From Isoetes taiwanensis (taxonomy: Eukaryota > Streptophyta > Lycopodiopsida > Isoetales > Isoetaceae), in assembly GCA_021234155.1 (NCBI GenBank), contig JAJEKV010000049.1, positions 10,018,292-10,082,291 of the forward strand: DNA of 64,000 bases, read 5' to 3'. Each line of letters opens with the position of its first letter. The first letter of the stretch is position 1. Below, in pieces: positions 44,219 to 54,618 of the stretch. A program made the position numbers and the translations under genes. The notes below the pieces were generated by a model. That model did no database searches. It was not told the DNA's origin and worked only from the letters and a program-made list of their open reading frames with translations.

Positions 44219-45118
44219 ATGGATTTGAATTCCGTTCCATCTGATTTTTCTGAGCATGAGGATGATTACGATGTGGTTCCCTCCACCCAAATCCCAACAC
44301 CCTCTCAAGAATCTTTTCCTCAAACGGCCCCAAATTCCTCTGATATACTTCCTAGTTCTGCACCAGAGAAGAAGAAGCAGCTATGGCCACCGAATGCAAC
44401 AGACAATTTGCTTGATGAGTTTGCCGATGTGAAGCTGAATGTGATACGAAATGGAAATCTTGGCTCCAAGCATTATGATCTTATTGCAGAGAGGATCAAC
44501 AGGTATTTATCAGCATCATATACAGGAAAGCAAGTAAAGAATAGGATGGAATTTATGATACGGAGGTATAAGCAAGAAAAGGATAAAGAAAACAAAACAG
44601 GAGGCACTCCTAGTACTTGGCAGTATTTCGATCAGCTTGATCAAGTTTTGGGCTCCTCTGCAAAATGTGTCGGACTTCCCGGGGGATCCACAGATGAAGG
44701 ATTCAGATCAGGGGATACATCCACATGTAATATAAATGGGAATAGGAAACGGAGTGAACCAGATTTGGGTAGTGCTGATACAGTTCAAGATCCAGGTGCT
44801 AAGAGGAAAACATTAAAGCATAGAGGAAAACATTCACGTGAGAAGGCTTTACATATTGTGTGGTTCAAGACTATAACAGACTTTGCATTGTGTGGTTACA
44901 AGTACATTGGATTTGCTGTGATATTGCTTTTAAATATTGCTATGACAGAAGATATATCAAAGTTGACTCTTATCTTTCCCATCAAACCATCTAGTGTCCT
45001 TCTTTATATCACACGTACAAGATTACATTTTAATGCTTGGCACATAACTCATTTATTCAAAACTTGGCACATCATCTTTATTCAAAACCAACTAATAGGA
45101 AAACAAAAACAAACATGA
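44219..45118 (+). CDS. Harbinger ORF1: Myb/SANT-like DNA-binding protein
   Basis: The ATG at 44219 (MDLNSVPSDFSEHED) is preferred over the in-frame GTG at 44195. An acidic Ser/Pro-rich N terminus is followed at about residues 53-125 by a Myb/SANT-like (trihelix-type) domain: LWPPNATDNLLDEFAD, YDLIAERINRYL, YTGKQVKNRMEFMIRRYKQE, TWQYFDQLDQVLG. Such proteins pair with the Harbinger transposase and aid nuclear import and end binding. A basic stretch (KRKTLKHRGKH) follows. The hydrophobic tail after about residue 205 looks unlike coding sequence, and a GT donor (CACGTGAGA) lies at about 44836, so the true C terminus may be reached by splicing. No stop interrupts the domain. Confidence 0.82.
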   Translation: MDLNSVPSDFSEHEDDYDVVPSTQIPTPSQESFPQTAPNSSDILPSSAPEKKKQLWPPNATDNLLDEFADVKLNVIRNGNLGSKHYDLIAERINRYLSASYTGKQVKNRMEFMIRRYKQEKDKENKTGGTPSTWQYFDQLDQVLGSSAKCVGLPGGSTDEGFRSGDTSTCNINGNRKRSEPDLGSADTVQDPGAKRKTLKHRGKHSREKALHIVWFKTITDFALCGYKYIGFAVILLLNIAMTEDISKLTLIFPIKPSSVLLYITRTRLHFNAWHITHLFKTWHIIFIQNQLIGKQKQT

Positions 45119-45239
45119 TCCGAAAACTTCCACTGCCACTGAGGCTTTCAAAACTAAAGCTGATAAGAACACATGAAAAATAGGAAAACAAAACAAACAT
45201 GGATTTCGTGTTGGGAATTTATGGCCTCAGTAGGCCTTG

Positions 45240-46554
45240 GTCTTGCATGTACTTGAACAATGTTCTTCGGAGGCGTCTACGGCTTTTACCTTGCATTATT
45301 GCTCCTCCACCATAAATGTGCACTTGACCTTCTACGTTCTCCTCTTCGCCACGAAGCTGCAAGAAATTGTGCAGCACACAACAAGCGGCTTTGACCTTGC
45401 ATTATTGCTCCTCCACCATAAATGTGCACTTGACCTTCTACGTTCTCCTCTTAAGCCCTTAAGTGCAAAGAAATTGCGGCAAAGACACAACAAGCAACCA
45501 CCACACGTGGTGCAAATGGCAAGCGAATTGGCATATCTTCCAAAATCTTCCATCTACCCTTGAGCAGTGCAAATGCATTTTCAATTAGAACCCTGACCTG
45601 TGACATTTTCTTGAGAAAAAGGATTTGTTCAGGAGTGTCATTGAGCTTTCTTCTTGTAACAACCAGCATTGAAGATGATGCTGGATACCCTGAGTCACCC
45701 AATAAAAAAGGTTTGACTCTCAATCCACGAATCCTCCTAATAGGAAGCGCAAGAATCTGCCTGGTGATGATCTTGTTATATAAAGGTGAAGTATAAAAAT
45801 GGCGTGTATCATGTGATCCTCCTGGTGCATCACAGCAGATGTCCCAAAATATTTTGGAAGCATCACACATAGCTTGAAGAAGAATTGAATGAAAATGATG
45901 CCTGCACCAATAATCTGCTGGTGTGAACCGGGCTGCTGGTTTGTAGCGCAAAGGGATATGAGATCCATCTATCACCCCAGCCACTTGAGGAAGACCTGAT
46001 ATGGATTCAAAGTCTTGTATTATTTGTTGCAATCTGTGACCATCTGGAGCTCTAATGAACTCATTTCTAAGCTCAGTGGCAAGAATTTCCACTATCATCC
46101 TCGTGTACTTGTGCACAGTTGAGACTCCAAGGCCAAATAACTGTGCACAAATAAAGCATTTGCTATTGTGTGCAAGCCTGAATACTACACAAGCGAGGGC
46201 TTGTGCCTTGTTCACAGGTTCTCTCACACGATTTTCTGGATTTGGCTCAGGTATATGAGGGGCTAGAAGTTTCAGTAAAGTCTCAAAATTATGGGCAGAC
46301 ATTCTATAAAAACGTCTGAAATTAAAATTACCTGCCAATCCTGATTCTAGCCACAACGAAGAGCTAACATCACGCCAAAAAGCCTCTTGCCTGGGATATA
46401 CCCAATACTCTCGGGTTGTTTGGCAGATCATAGAGAAGAGAACACCCAGCCAAGAGCAGATAATCTGTACGATGCATTGAAATAGTTGCTCGAAATCATC
46501 CTCCCCATCTTCCCGTTCACCGTAATTGAGCACAGGAGGATGATCTTGAGCCAT
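45240..46554 (-). CDS. PIF/Harbinger transposase (DDE_Tnp_4 type)
   Basis: The ATG at 46554 opens a 367-codon frame to 45451. An HTH-like N-terminal half (FRRFYRMSAHNFETLLKLL, LACVVFRLAHNSKC, FGLGVSTVHKYTRMI) precedes the catalytic domain. That domain has VIDGSHIPL (Asp196), CCDAPGGSHDTRHF, LLGDSGYP (Asp287) and VLIENAFALLKGRWKIL (Glu325). Spacing 91 and 38 is as expected for the family. The enzyme cuts and pastes the element at TWA sites. The natural C terminus (CCVLHNFLQLRGEE, YMQDQGLLRP) lies in another frame beyond the stop, at about 45380-45235, because a 106-bp tandem duplication (45280-45490) disrupts it. The catalytic core is intact. Confidence 0.92.
45280..45495 (-). repeat. 106-bp tandem duplication in the transposase 3' end
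   Basis: The stretch beginning CGGCTTTTACCTTGCATTAT at 45280 is repeated from 45386 with small changes; both copies include CTCCACCATAAATGTGCACT. The second copy has drifted at its far end (AAGCCCTTAAG in place of CGCCACG). Confidence 0.9.
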
Positions 46555-46756
46555 GGAGAACTCGGTAAAGGGAAGAACAAGCCAGAGGAGATATGTTTCA
46601 GGGAATATCGACTGTTTTTTATAAGCCAGCTTAACGGCGGTGGGAATTCAGATGAGAAAAACACCTGGCCCCATGTGAATACGTGGCTGAAGGAAAGTGT
46701 CAGCGCTGACCATGACGTATCAGCCCAGACTCAGCCGGATATACCCATGTGAACCC

Positions 46757-48785
46757 TACATAAGTGGTAACTTCCTTTTTAAAGATTTGGGAAGACTTGG
46801 TGATAAAAATAAGTTGTTGCAGTCGTTGCGGCCATAACTATAAAATAAAATAAGGAAATTCAAATGTGTCGATCCGGCATTAGAAAACTAAGATGAGCTT
46901 CTTATGCTTCCCTTTTTCATATGATTTTTTGTGCTACACTATCAGGGTCATTCTAAGAAAACTAAGATCAAAATCAACGGTTTAGATTTGAGGCGCACCA
47001 TCCAGCCCAGGGGTAAAATTAGGCTAGGACAAAAGCTTCTTTGTCCTATCTTTGTGGAACCCTGCATTCGATAGCTATTTCTATTTCTAGGGCTTCCCGC
47101 CAATGGCAACATCTGGATTGCTTGATGGAAGGGGACCTACAGCATGATCAGACCCTCCCTCTTCCACGTTGTCATTTTTTGTGGGCAACTCCAAATTATT
47201 TTTCAAGGTTTATGGGATTTGTTTTTAACATTCAATATGAACCATTGATTTTGAGTATATTCCCAGTATCATACCAAATCAATGGCGCACATCTTTTTCT
47301 CAAAAAAATGCTTCGCCACTTCCTAAGGTCGATTTCCAACATGGAGACATTTAAATTCACCATTACTAAAATTCGGCCAAATAAAAACCCAAATTGTAGC
47401 GTTGCCGCTCAACTATTCAAGAGTTTCTGATCAACTATCGCAGCTCTGATTCCTGAACAACGTGCTGCCGGATTACTATCGCATGGTCGGAAGATGGCGG
47501 GAAAGGACAGAAGATGGCCTGGCATGCAGCATCACATCTGCCAAATGAAAGCCACCATGAGCTGTCGGAATCAGCGAATATCTACATGGCGGCCAAAAGA
47601 GTAAGAGAGCAATCCTGTTCATCTGCCAAAAAAAACGAACAAGAATCCAAAAACAGACTAAAAAAGGCTTGAATCGCAAGCCCTGCAGCTCAATCGGAAG
47701 CCCTGGATGTCCCCTGGAGCCCCTGCTCTACAAATAGAAAACATCCACAACGAATATGGGATTTGAACCGAGAAGCAAGCAAAGCTTGCTTCACCAAAGG
47801 CAAAGCCAAACCGCCCCTGTTCGACCTGCTCGCTCCATGCCGCTATAAAACCAAATCAAATTCATTCATTCAGGCACAGCAAGTCGAGCTTCCAAACCAC
47901 TGTCCATTCCCGTCTTCATCGGCATGAAGCAGCTCGCTGTCTCGCAAGCCAAATCCATCACGTGACATCCTCCTCATTCAATTTCCAGACATTGCAAATG
48001 GCCAGAGAAATTCCCCCTCGTTCCTCAAGGGACATCTAAATGCCAATAAGCTCCTCAAATGCCTCAAATTATACGGTTTTCGATACTGTACACCAGTCAA
48101 ATCTTAGCCCAGACTACTGATTTCCAAATACCAAACTAAAGTCGTGGAAGTTTATATGGAATGCAAAGATCCAGGGTTGCTACGAACTTGCTTTTTCCCA
48201 ACCTTGCCTTAGTTGTGTTGCTGTTTTTAGAATCTGCACAATGGCAACCCTCCCCTATAAGGTTGAATAAATTTAGTTCGATTCAAATTTGGGTATTTCA
48301 GCAACATAAGTATTCTTACTATGGGAGTGTGTGAAGTTCGCAATGTAAAAAGACTAAAAGATTGTTGCTAGCTTCCCTTAATATTCCTTTGGATTCTCTT
48401 TGATCCTCTCGAGATTCTATGAAAAAATCAAAGTCAACCCTCAAAGTCTAAAACAATCAAGAGAGCTCAAGTCAACCTTGAAAGAGAAAATGAAAGTCAA
48501 CACTAGAAGTCGATGTGAACTTCTAGAAATGAAAGGTTTCTTCGAGAGGAAAGGTCAATTGAAACAAAGAAAGTCAAGCCTTAGGAATATAGAGATTCCC
48601 TGAGATTCTATGCACATTTCACTAAGATCCCCATACATTTGGTGTGATCCCCATACATTTGGTGTGATCCTCCAAGATCCCCTATTCTCTAAATGTATTT
48701 AACTCCAACATCACATAAAATTATGGAGAATATTCATCTTAGGCTCAAGAGAATATACTAATATCTTAGCAAAGGCCTAGGATAT
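46757..48785. other. No gene; ARM gene 5' flank continues, then unresolved DNA
   Basis: 46850-46960 resembles 49335-49425 (the second ARM 5' copy), so the ARM 5' flank continues right of the Harbinger element. A 129-codon frame at 47041-47430 has no recognisable domain. There is a perfect 9-bp-arm palindrome GAAGCAAGC/GCTTGCTTC (about 47770-47790) and a two-copy 20-bp repeat (GATCCCCATACATTTGGTGT) at about 48627-48667. Confidence 0.6.
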
Positions 48786-49430
48786 TCACAAATCCAACTT
48801 TTCCAAGTGCTATAGAGATGGGCTCGCAAACCCAACTTTTCTAAGTGCTATAGAGATGGTCTCGCAGACCGCCGCACTAGAAGCTACTCAATTCAAATCA
48901 CCTTCTAGGTTGCCCTTCTTTTGTTGGGATTGAGGATTTTCAACATCAAAATGTGTCGCATTCATCCTCTCATTTCCTACACTCTATCGCTCGCACAAAA
49001 TAAGGATATTGCTCGGCGGATATAGCCTGTTTCTAGATTTCTCTTGCATTTATATAATTAGAGGAACCCACAAACTGTTAGAAGTTTGCAATGCATCAAC
49101 TTTTTGGGCTTCCAATATAGATTGGCTAACAGACAGCACTCCATATCCTTCACATTTCTCTCAACTGAATTCAACTCTGAATGGCCCATTCTTTTTTACA
49201 CGTGATGTTTTGGTGATCTTTTTTTTTTTCCTAAATATTTTGGGCTATAAAATAGTGTACATTCCAAACAATTAGGGGAGGTTGCGAACACCTCAGTAGA
49301 GAAGCTAACGCGGTCTTAAGTAGAAAATAATCTAAGGTTTTGGAATTTCAAATATGCCGGTCCAGCATTAGAAAACAAAGATCTTATCCTCTGCTATAGT
49401 GTCAGGAAAAGTGTAGTCTCAAGGTATGTC
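48786..49430 (-). pseudogene. Truncated second copy of the ARM gene 5' region
   Basis: Aligns colinearly with 43570-43947 plus 46850-46960: CCAACTTTTC.AAGTGC.ATAGAGA, GACCGCCGCACTAGA.GCTAC, TTGAGGATTTTCAACATCA, TCCTTCACATTTCTC and CAGCATTAGAAAAC. It covers only the first codons of the gene and the upstream flank, has stops in the coding part, and includes a 38-bp tandem duplication at 48790-48865. It lacks the Harbinger element. The remaining coding sequence is absent. Confidence 0.8.
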
Positions 49431-49600
49431 ATTGCTTCTCCAGGCCTTTGGCAATAACACAGGAAGAATAAAAAGCAAAGAGCAACCAAGATTAGGATCC
49501 TGATTGTATCTGTCACATTACTCAATTACAACAAATGCTTGCCATGATTCTTTTAAATTGTGAATCATTGAATTTGCTCCAACTGTGTGAAGAAGTCCAG
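49431..49600. other. Spacer, nothing recognised
   Basis: Short AT-rich stretch between the ARM copy and the Helitron relic. Confidence 0.5.
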
Positions 49601-50370
49601 TTTTATATGGTTGATGACCTTTTGAATGAGGCACAGGGTTGTAGAGGATCAAAGTGTGCAAGTGTGCAATCGACTTGCAAGTTCCAAAAGAGAGGCTTTA
49701 CAACATGTACATTTATTAACTTTGGATCAGACCGACAAGCCCTTTGCAACTGAAGAAATTGATCCAATCATTTTTGCTGAAATACCAGACAAGGATGCAT
49801 GTCTTGCATTGTATGATGTGGTCAGCTATAATATGATGCATTGGCCCTGTGATACTAGGGATATTCAAATGCTCCTTGCATGCATGATGGTAAGTACATT
49901 AGACAATAGTTGGGTCATGCCATATAATCCATGGCTGCCAGCGTACTTCAAGTGCATCAATGTTGAGGTATGTACTACTACTAAGGCCGTTAAATATTTG
50001 TACATATCTATAAAGGGCCTAATACAATCAATGTGAATGTAGTGGTGCACCTACTAGCAGGGTACCCACCATAAAGATCCAGTAGGACATGACAGGTTTG
50101 ATCCAACTACCAGAAGCCTCCCAATGTACTATGTTAACTCTTCAGGAGGAGAGCAATACTATAACGACTCTCATTGATCTGTGTGTTAGGTGCTATTAAT
50201 TTTGAAGATCTATGCTCTTTCGATGGGTATTAGTGTGCAACATACAAAGAAGTGTGTATTTGTCATGGGTTGCTTCGAGATGACACAAAATGGTTTGAGC
50301 CTCTTCAGGAAGCAGTTGCATGGGATATGCCATCATAGTTGCGACACATGTTCATCATGATTCTCTTAAT
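49601..50370 (+). pseudogene. Helitron Rep/helicase (RepHel) fragment
   Basis: Plus strand: REALQHVHLLTLDQTDKPFA with EEIDPIIFAEIPD (about 49690-49790), then MMHWPCDTR, VMPYNPWLPAYFKCINVEVC and TTTKAVKYLYISIKG (to about 50020). After frameshifts come GAINFEDLCSFDGY, GLLRDDTKWFEPLQEAVAWD and LRHMFIMILLIP (about 50190-50370). These are the HUH nuclease C-terminal half and the following linker of Helitron replicases; the H-V-H of the HUH motif is still readable. The helicase proper is absent. It would nick and replicate a Helitron by rolling circle. It is unlikely to belong to the end at 37988, 11.6 kb away. Confidence 0.85.
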
Positions 50371-51396
50371 TCCCTATGGTCGATGGTTTTTTGAATGGAA
50401 CTCTAGTTTTCATATCATTTCTTTCCGTACTTTGTGTTTTTTTCTTCCCAGAGTGGATATATTAACCTTGTAATTTTAACCTCTAGAAATGAGAGTGCGG
50501 AAGGCAAAAAGTAAAGTTCAATATGTTCCATGGTTTCATCGAATTTAATGAGATTAATTTCAAACTTCATAGCTATGCTTCATGACTTAAGACTATATAA
50601 TTTGGCCTAAATGCAGGCCATCCGAGATATAATAGGTCTTGAAAATCCAATGAGCTAAACTTCAAACTTCATAGCCACGCTTAGAATTTAATATTAAATC
50701 CAGGCAATTTAGATTAAAACGTGGAATTCCACGTTTTACTATATCTTGGGCTTACGATTTACGTTTTCTTTTCTCTTTTTCCTTTTTTCTTTTTTTTCCT
50801 TTTCCTTTGGAAGATGTGTTTTGTGTTCATGTACAAAATCAGATTCTCTCACAATACAAAGATAAAACCCTAAAAACCAGTAATGACTTTAGTTATCCAT
50901 TGTGATTTTGGAAACAGTAGAATCAAATTCTTCAGATCTTTCTTCTATTGGCAGTATAGCTGAAGAAGGTTAAGGTTTAGGAAGGCATAGAGTGTATTGT
51001 TTCCTCCTTCTAAGTTGACTGAAACTCTAAACCTTTATAAAAGTGAGGCCTAAACCATGAAGCAAAGATATATAGGTGGCCTTTACATTCCGAGGCTTCA
51101 AATTCACACTCAGGAAAAAAAAACTCTCATTCACAAACTTCCAGGATCATATTTGCAATGGGTGCTAACCATAATGGCTGGGGAACCAAAGAAATGTGAA
51201 GCACCTGACAAATTAGCTGGTTAATACAGAAAAACTCCAGGGAATGAACCAAAGTAGAAGAATTCCAAACTATGCATAGTATATGCAATGCATAAGAAAG
51301 ATATCAAAAAATGTCAAAGATCGCTATTTCTATCAGTATGAAAAAAGAAAACAATTTAGGGGAGTGTGCACTTACGAGCAATACCAGCTTGTATAA
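50371..51396. other. No gene recognised
   Basis: AT-rich, with a T/C-rich run at 50765-50815. Two paragraphs of sequence around 50560-50690 share short phrases (AATTTCAAACTTCATAGC / ACTTCAAACTTCATAGCC), a weak repeat. No domain seen. Confidence 0.5.
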
Positions 51397-51996
51397 TCAA
51401 CATTTATAGCCAAATGCCTTCAATAGAGTCCGCAGGTATTGCAGCTTCTCAATGATGAGATAATTAACAATCTTCTTCAAGTGGTCAGCATAAACACTTG
51501 GTAAGCTACCCCCAGAGATGAGGTGCTTGTTGAGTGAAATAACTGGAAAAACTACACTGAAGGTGTCACCGTAATCGATTGCCCTAAGCTTATGCCACAC
51601 CAGGTCAAGAAAAATGTTCGCCGGGTGTCGATCCATGGAAAAACCGAGGGAACCGAGGTAATCTGATATAAAACCCTCTACAAAAAGCTCATTCCCAGCT
51701 TGGAGCTTTAGGACAGTCTACCATCTTTCCAAAGCAACTCCGTAGTATTACCCTGGGCATACTTAGAGCTACTGCATCCCTTGCCAAATAAATGAGTAGC
51801 GGCATCTCGAACTTGAGATGCAGGTCATGTAGATGATCTTAAGGCCCATCAGCTTGCACAACTTGTAAGCAGCTACTTTCGAGACAATAATTTTGCCGAG
51901 TTTTGCAGCAATGACATCTGAACACTTGGATAGAGTGATGGACCAGAGACGAACACCAGATGTTTTGTAGCTAATTTGATTACCTAGACTCCACAT
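51397..51996 (-). pseudogene. Relic with a PI3K-related-kinase-like catalytic loop
   Basis: Minus 51636-51397 reads MDRHPANIFLDLVWHKLRAI then DYGDTF. This has the spacing of the DRHPxNxxLD...IDFGDxF catalytic and metal-binding loops of TOR-like phosphatidylinositol-kinase-related kinases. Upstream (51760-51640) FVEGFISDYLGSLGFS would be the preceding helix. The frame at 51996-51769 (SGVRLWSITLSKCSDVIAAK) is colinear but I do not recognise it. Only the loop resembles the family, the flanks do not, and no other kinase motif is readable. The assignment is tentative. Confidence 0.3.
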
Positions 51997-53311
51997 TTTT
52001 TGAACAACTCCCTAGTGCAATATCACCAAGCTGCTTTTGATGATTCGAGTGTTGTGTTTTCTCGCTTCTATCCACCACGTAGAACTAGACATGCTAGCAG
52101 GCATCATGTTTGAGGATTGACGCTTCCTCCTAGTGAAAAAGCCTTGCATCTCTTTGTTGTTGCTGAAGCTGTCTGGACTGCCAGTCCTCGATGTAAAGTT
52201 TCAGATCGTATCCGAGTAACCACGTCGCCATTGCCATCGGCAGCTCCATAAGCTCGACTGCTCGGGAATAGACAAGGAAATTCTATGAATTCTACACAGC
52301 ATTCGAAATACATAGCAGTATTTCACCAGGGTTTTGCAAAAATAGAGAGTTCGAATGCAAAATATATCAGAGCATAAGCAAAGGTCCACTGAGTGGAGCA
52401 GCCTGCCTATGCATAAAAAGTGCACATCCAAATACTCCTCAAAGATTAATCGCCTCTTACGAAAGGCAAGTAAGTCTTAGCACTGTTAGATTGAGCATAT
52501 TGGAAAACACGTTTGTCTGCCACATCCTGACTATAGAAAACCATCAATCTTCGTCTCTTCCAGATAGTTCAGACAACCAGCCTGATGCTCGATGAAAAGC
52601 TTAGCTTTGTAACTTCGTCCAAGTACTGGGGTGCATTGCCAAAAGCACTTGCTGATTTGCTAGTGAGACCCGAAAAAGGGAGAACAACCAAACTTATACA
52701 TGTAATGTCTTGGTTTGATCATGCCAATTGGCTTACACATGAGATACCAAAAGAGAAACTCAATACCCTTGAGAAATGCACACGATGTAGTAGCATTTTT
52801 AATTAAACACTCGGGGCAACTCCACACTTGAAGGCAAGGACAGATATGAGGTTGACCGGCTAGCTCAAGCAAGTTTCAAACTTTTAGGTCAATTCAAGTT
52901 ATAGATCAAGTGGCCCATATGGATTTTAGTTGTTTTCATTCTACCAAAGCTTTTACACCTTATCAAAGCTTTTACATTTTGTGCGCCGCCCTGTGCGCCC
53001 TGTAGGCACCGCCCTGTGCGCCCAGGCCCCGAAGGTCTCAAGGCCATGATCGAGTAACTCTTTGCCATGAGTAAACAAAAAGTGATAGAGGCGTGATGAG
53101 CTGCCACTGAATATTGGGGATTTATTGATTGGAAGCAGGATTCTGCATCTTGGATCCGGTTCAGCCATACAGCGACGCCCGAAACAATACCATCACTGCA
53201 CCTACCGTGACACCAATAACAATCAAATTCTTATGATTGCTTACATGTTCTTGAAGCAAAGGAGTTACAAAAATGGCAGATATAATAGGACTGTAGTACA
53301 TACAATTCCAG
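51997..53311. other. No gene recognised; short GC-rich repeat
   Basis: Short frames on both strands (for example plus 52585-52806, minus 53168-52953) show no domain. A small GC-rich tandem repeat (CCGCCCTGTGCGCCC) lies at about 52984-53022. Confidence 0.5.
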
Positions 53312-53315
53312 ATAT

Positions 53316-53405
<90 letters not shown>

Positions 53406-54105
53406 ATTAATCAAGCCATTTTTAGGCCCCCAGGCCTCTATGGCATAATACATCAAAATACGTCACTTATCTCAAAGTACCATCTGTGTGTCAAAGTCAG
53501 ACATTAAATTAAATAGCCTCTTTCAGACCAAACATCTCTAATATACCAGCTTAAGACTTGCGCAGGTAGTCTCCAAAGTTCACTCAAGGTAGCTGCATGG
53601 ATACCATGGCTGGCCCTAACATGCTCATAAGAAGCACATTCTAGAAAGGTATGTTGCTCAGTTTCAACCACTGGATCTAAACAACCCAAGCAATATCTCT
53701 CGTGACGAGGTGTAGTGGCCCACCGTCCTGTTTCTATATGCAAGGCATGAGATGACAGTCTTAACTGAGGAATCAACATACGATTTTTCCTGCTTACATA
53801 TGATAGCAAATAAGGTTGTTCTTCATAAGCGTCCAGCCCATTTATTTCTTCCATATAAAATCGTTTCTTCACATCTCCTTCAGGATCAAGTCTCCACAAC
53901 TTATCCAACACCCTGATCTTCACATGCTTATAAACTTCTTTATAGTTCCATGACATCGGCCATGTATCTGAGTTAAGCCACCTTGCGCACCATCTTCTGA
54001 CCTCGCAATACCATCCCTTGTCCCTAGATTGCTCAAGAGCAACACGGGGAAATCTATCATCATCCAAAGACAGAACCCTATTCACATATGTGATGGTATA
54101 TTATA
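53312..54105 (-). mobile_element. LINE C-terminal fragment with trinucleotide tail and 8-bp target duplication
   Basis: The 582-base open frame (minus 54085-53504) encodes the end of a LINE ORF2: WCARWLNSDTWPMSWNYKEV, KLWRLDPEGDVKKRFYMEEI, LLSYVSRKNRMLIPQLRLSS, TPRHERYCLGCLDPVVETEQ, HTFLECASYEHVR. The Cys/His cluster is the zf-RVT-like end. The 3' end reads GGCCTGGGGGCCTAAAAATG, then ATC and ATT repeats. ATATTATA occurs at 53312-53319 and 54098-54105, a plausible target duplication, although AT-rich. It is related to the LINE family A C terminus. The frame is open, so the insertion may be fairly young. Confidence 0.85.
53316..53408. repeat. Bipartite trinucleotide microsatellite (ATA)n(ATG)n
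   Basis: About 13 ATA units followed by about 16 ATG units on the plus strand. It forms the LINE tail and produces artificial poly-Ile and poly-Met frames. Confidence 0.98.
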
Positions 54106-54618
54106 GTGGTTAGCTATCAACTCAACTGATAATGTCCCACTGCTGACAGATGCATTGAATATCAATGACTGAATAGCTACCAAATTGAGCTACTAAATCT
54201 AAATTCTTTAATACTATAGTTCCTTGAACAACCACAGCAAATGCACTGTAATTTACACCACCATGGTAAGCAACGTAGTTAGATGACCATTTAGCAGTTG
54301 CATACGCAACTGTTTGAGACTATTTATTAGAAACGGACGAACCCCTTGAAGTGTATTGACCCTCCAAGCCAGAAATTTCAACCAGCCATGATGTGCTGCC
54401 AATTTGATGCAGGCATGTTGTGGTATTTGCATTGGCAGCTGTCTCCTTCATCTGCATAGATTTTAGGTCCAGGAAACAACCCAATTACTGTCACAACATG
54501 TTTGTTTGTACAGGGGTCAGGTAATGCTCATTATTGTGACCTCAAAACGGAAATTAGCACAACAATCATGTTACAGAACAAAGGTATAACATAAAAGAAC
54601 ATGCACTTACATGTTTGA
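54106..54618. other. No gene recognised
   Basis: AT-rich spacer between a LINE stub and a TE-like gene. No domain or strong repeat seen. Confidence 0.5.

Larger units (their letters stand above)
43948..46756. mobile_element. PIF/Harbinger DNA transposon with two convergent ORFs
   Basis: The left end GGGCGGTTCACATG and right end CATGTGAACCC form imperfect terminal inverted repeats. Both ends are rich in TCAGC/GCTGA motifs, as expected for transposase-binding subterminal repeats. Inside are a Myb/SANT-like ORF (plus) and a DDE transposase (minus), the standard Harbinger pair. The 3-bp target duplication (TWA in the family) is not clean: the left flank has TAA, the right has TAC/CAT. The element lies in the 5' flank of the ARM gene. 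Confidence 0.88.

Noticed and set aside
47041-47430. 129-codon open frame as a gene
   Set aside because: No recognisable domain, unremarkable length in AT-rich DNA, no matching segment in the second ARM-region copy.
53125-53456. Poly-Ile and poly-Met open frames
   Set aside because: They are translations of the ATA/ATG trinucleotide run in a LINE tail.
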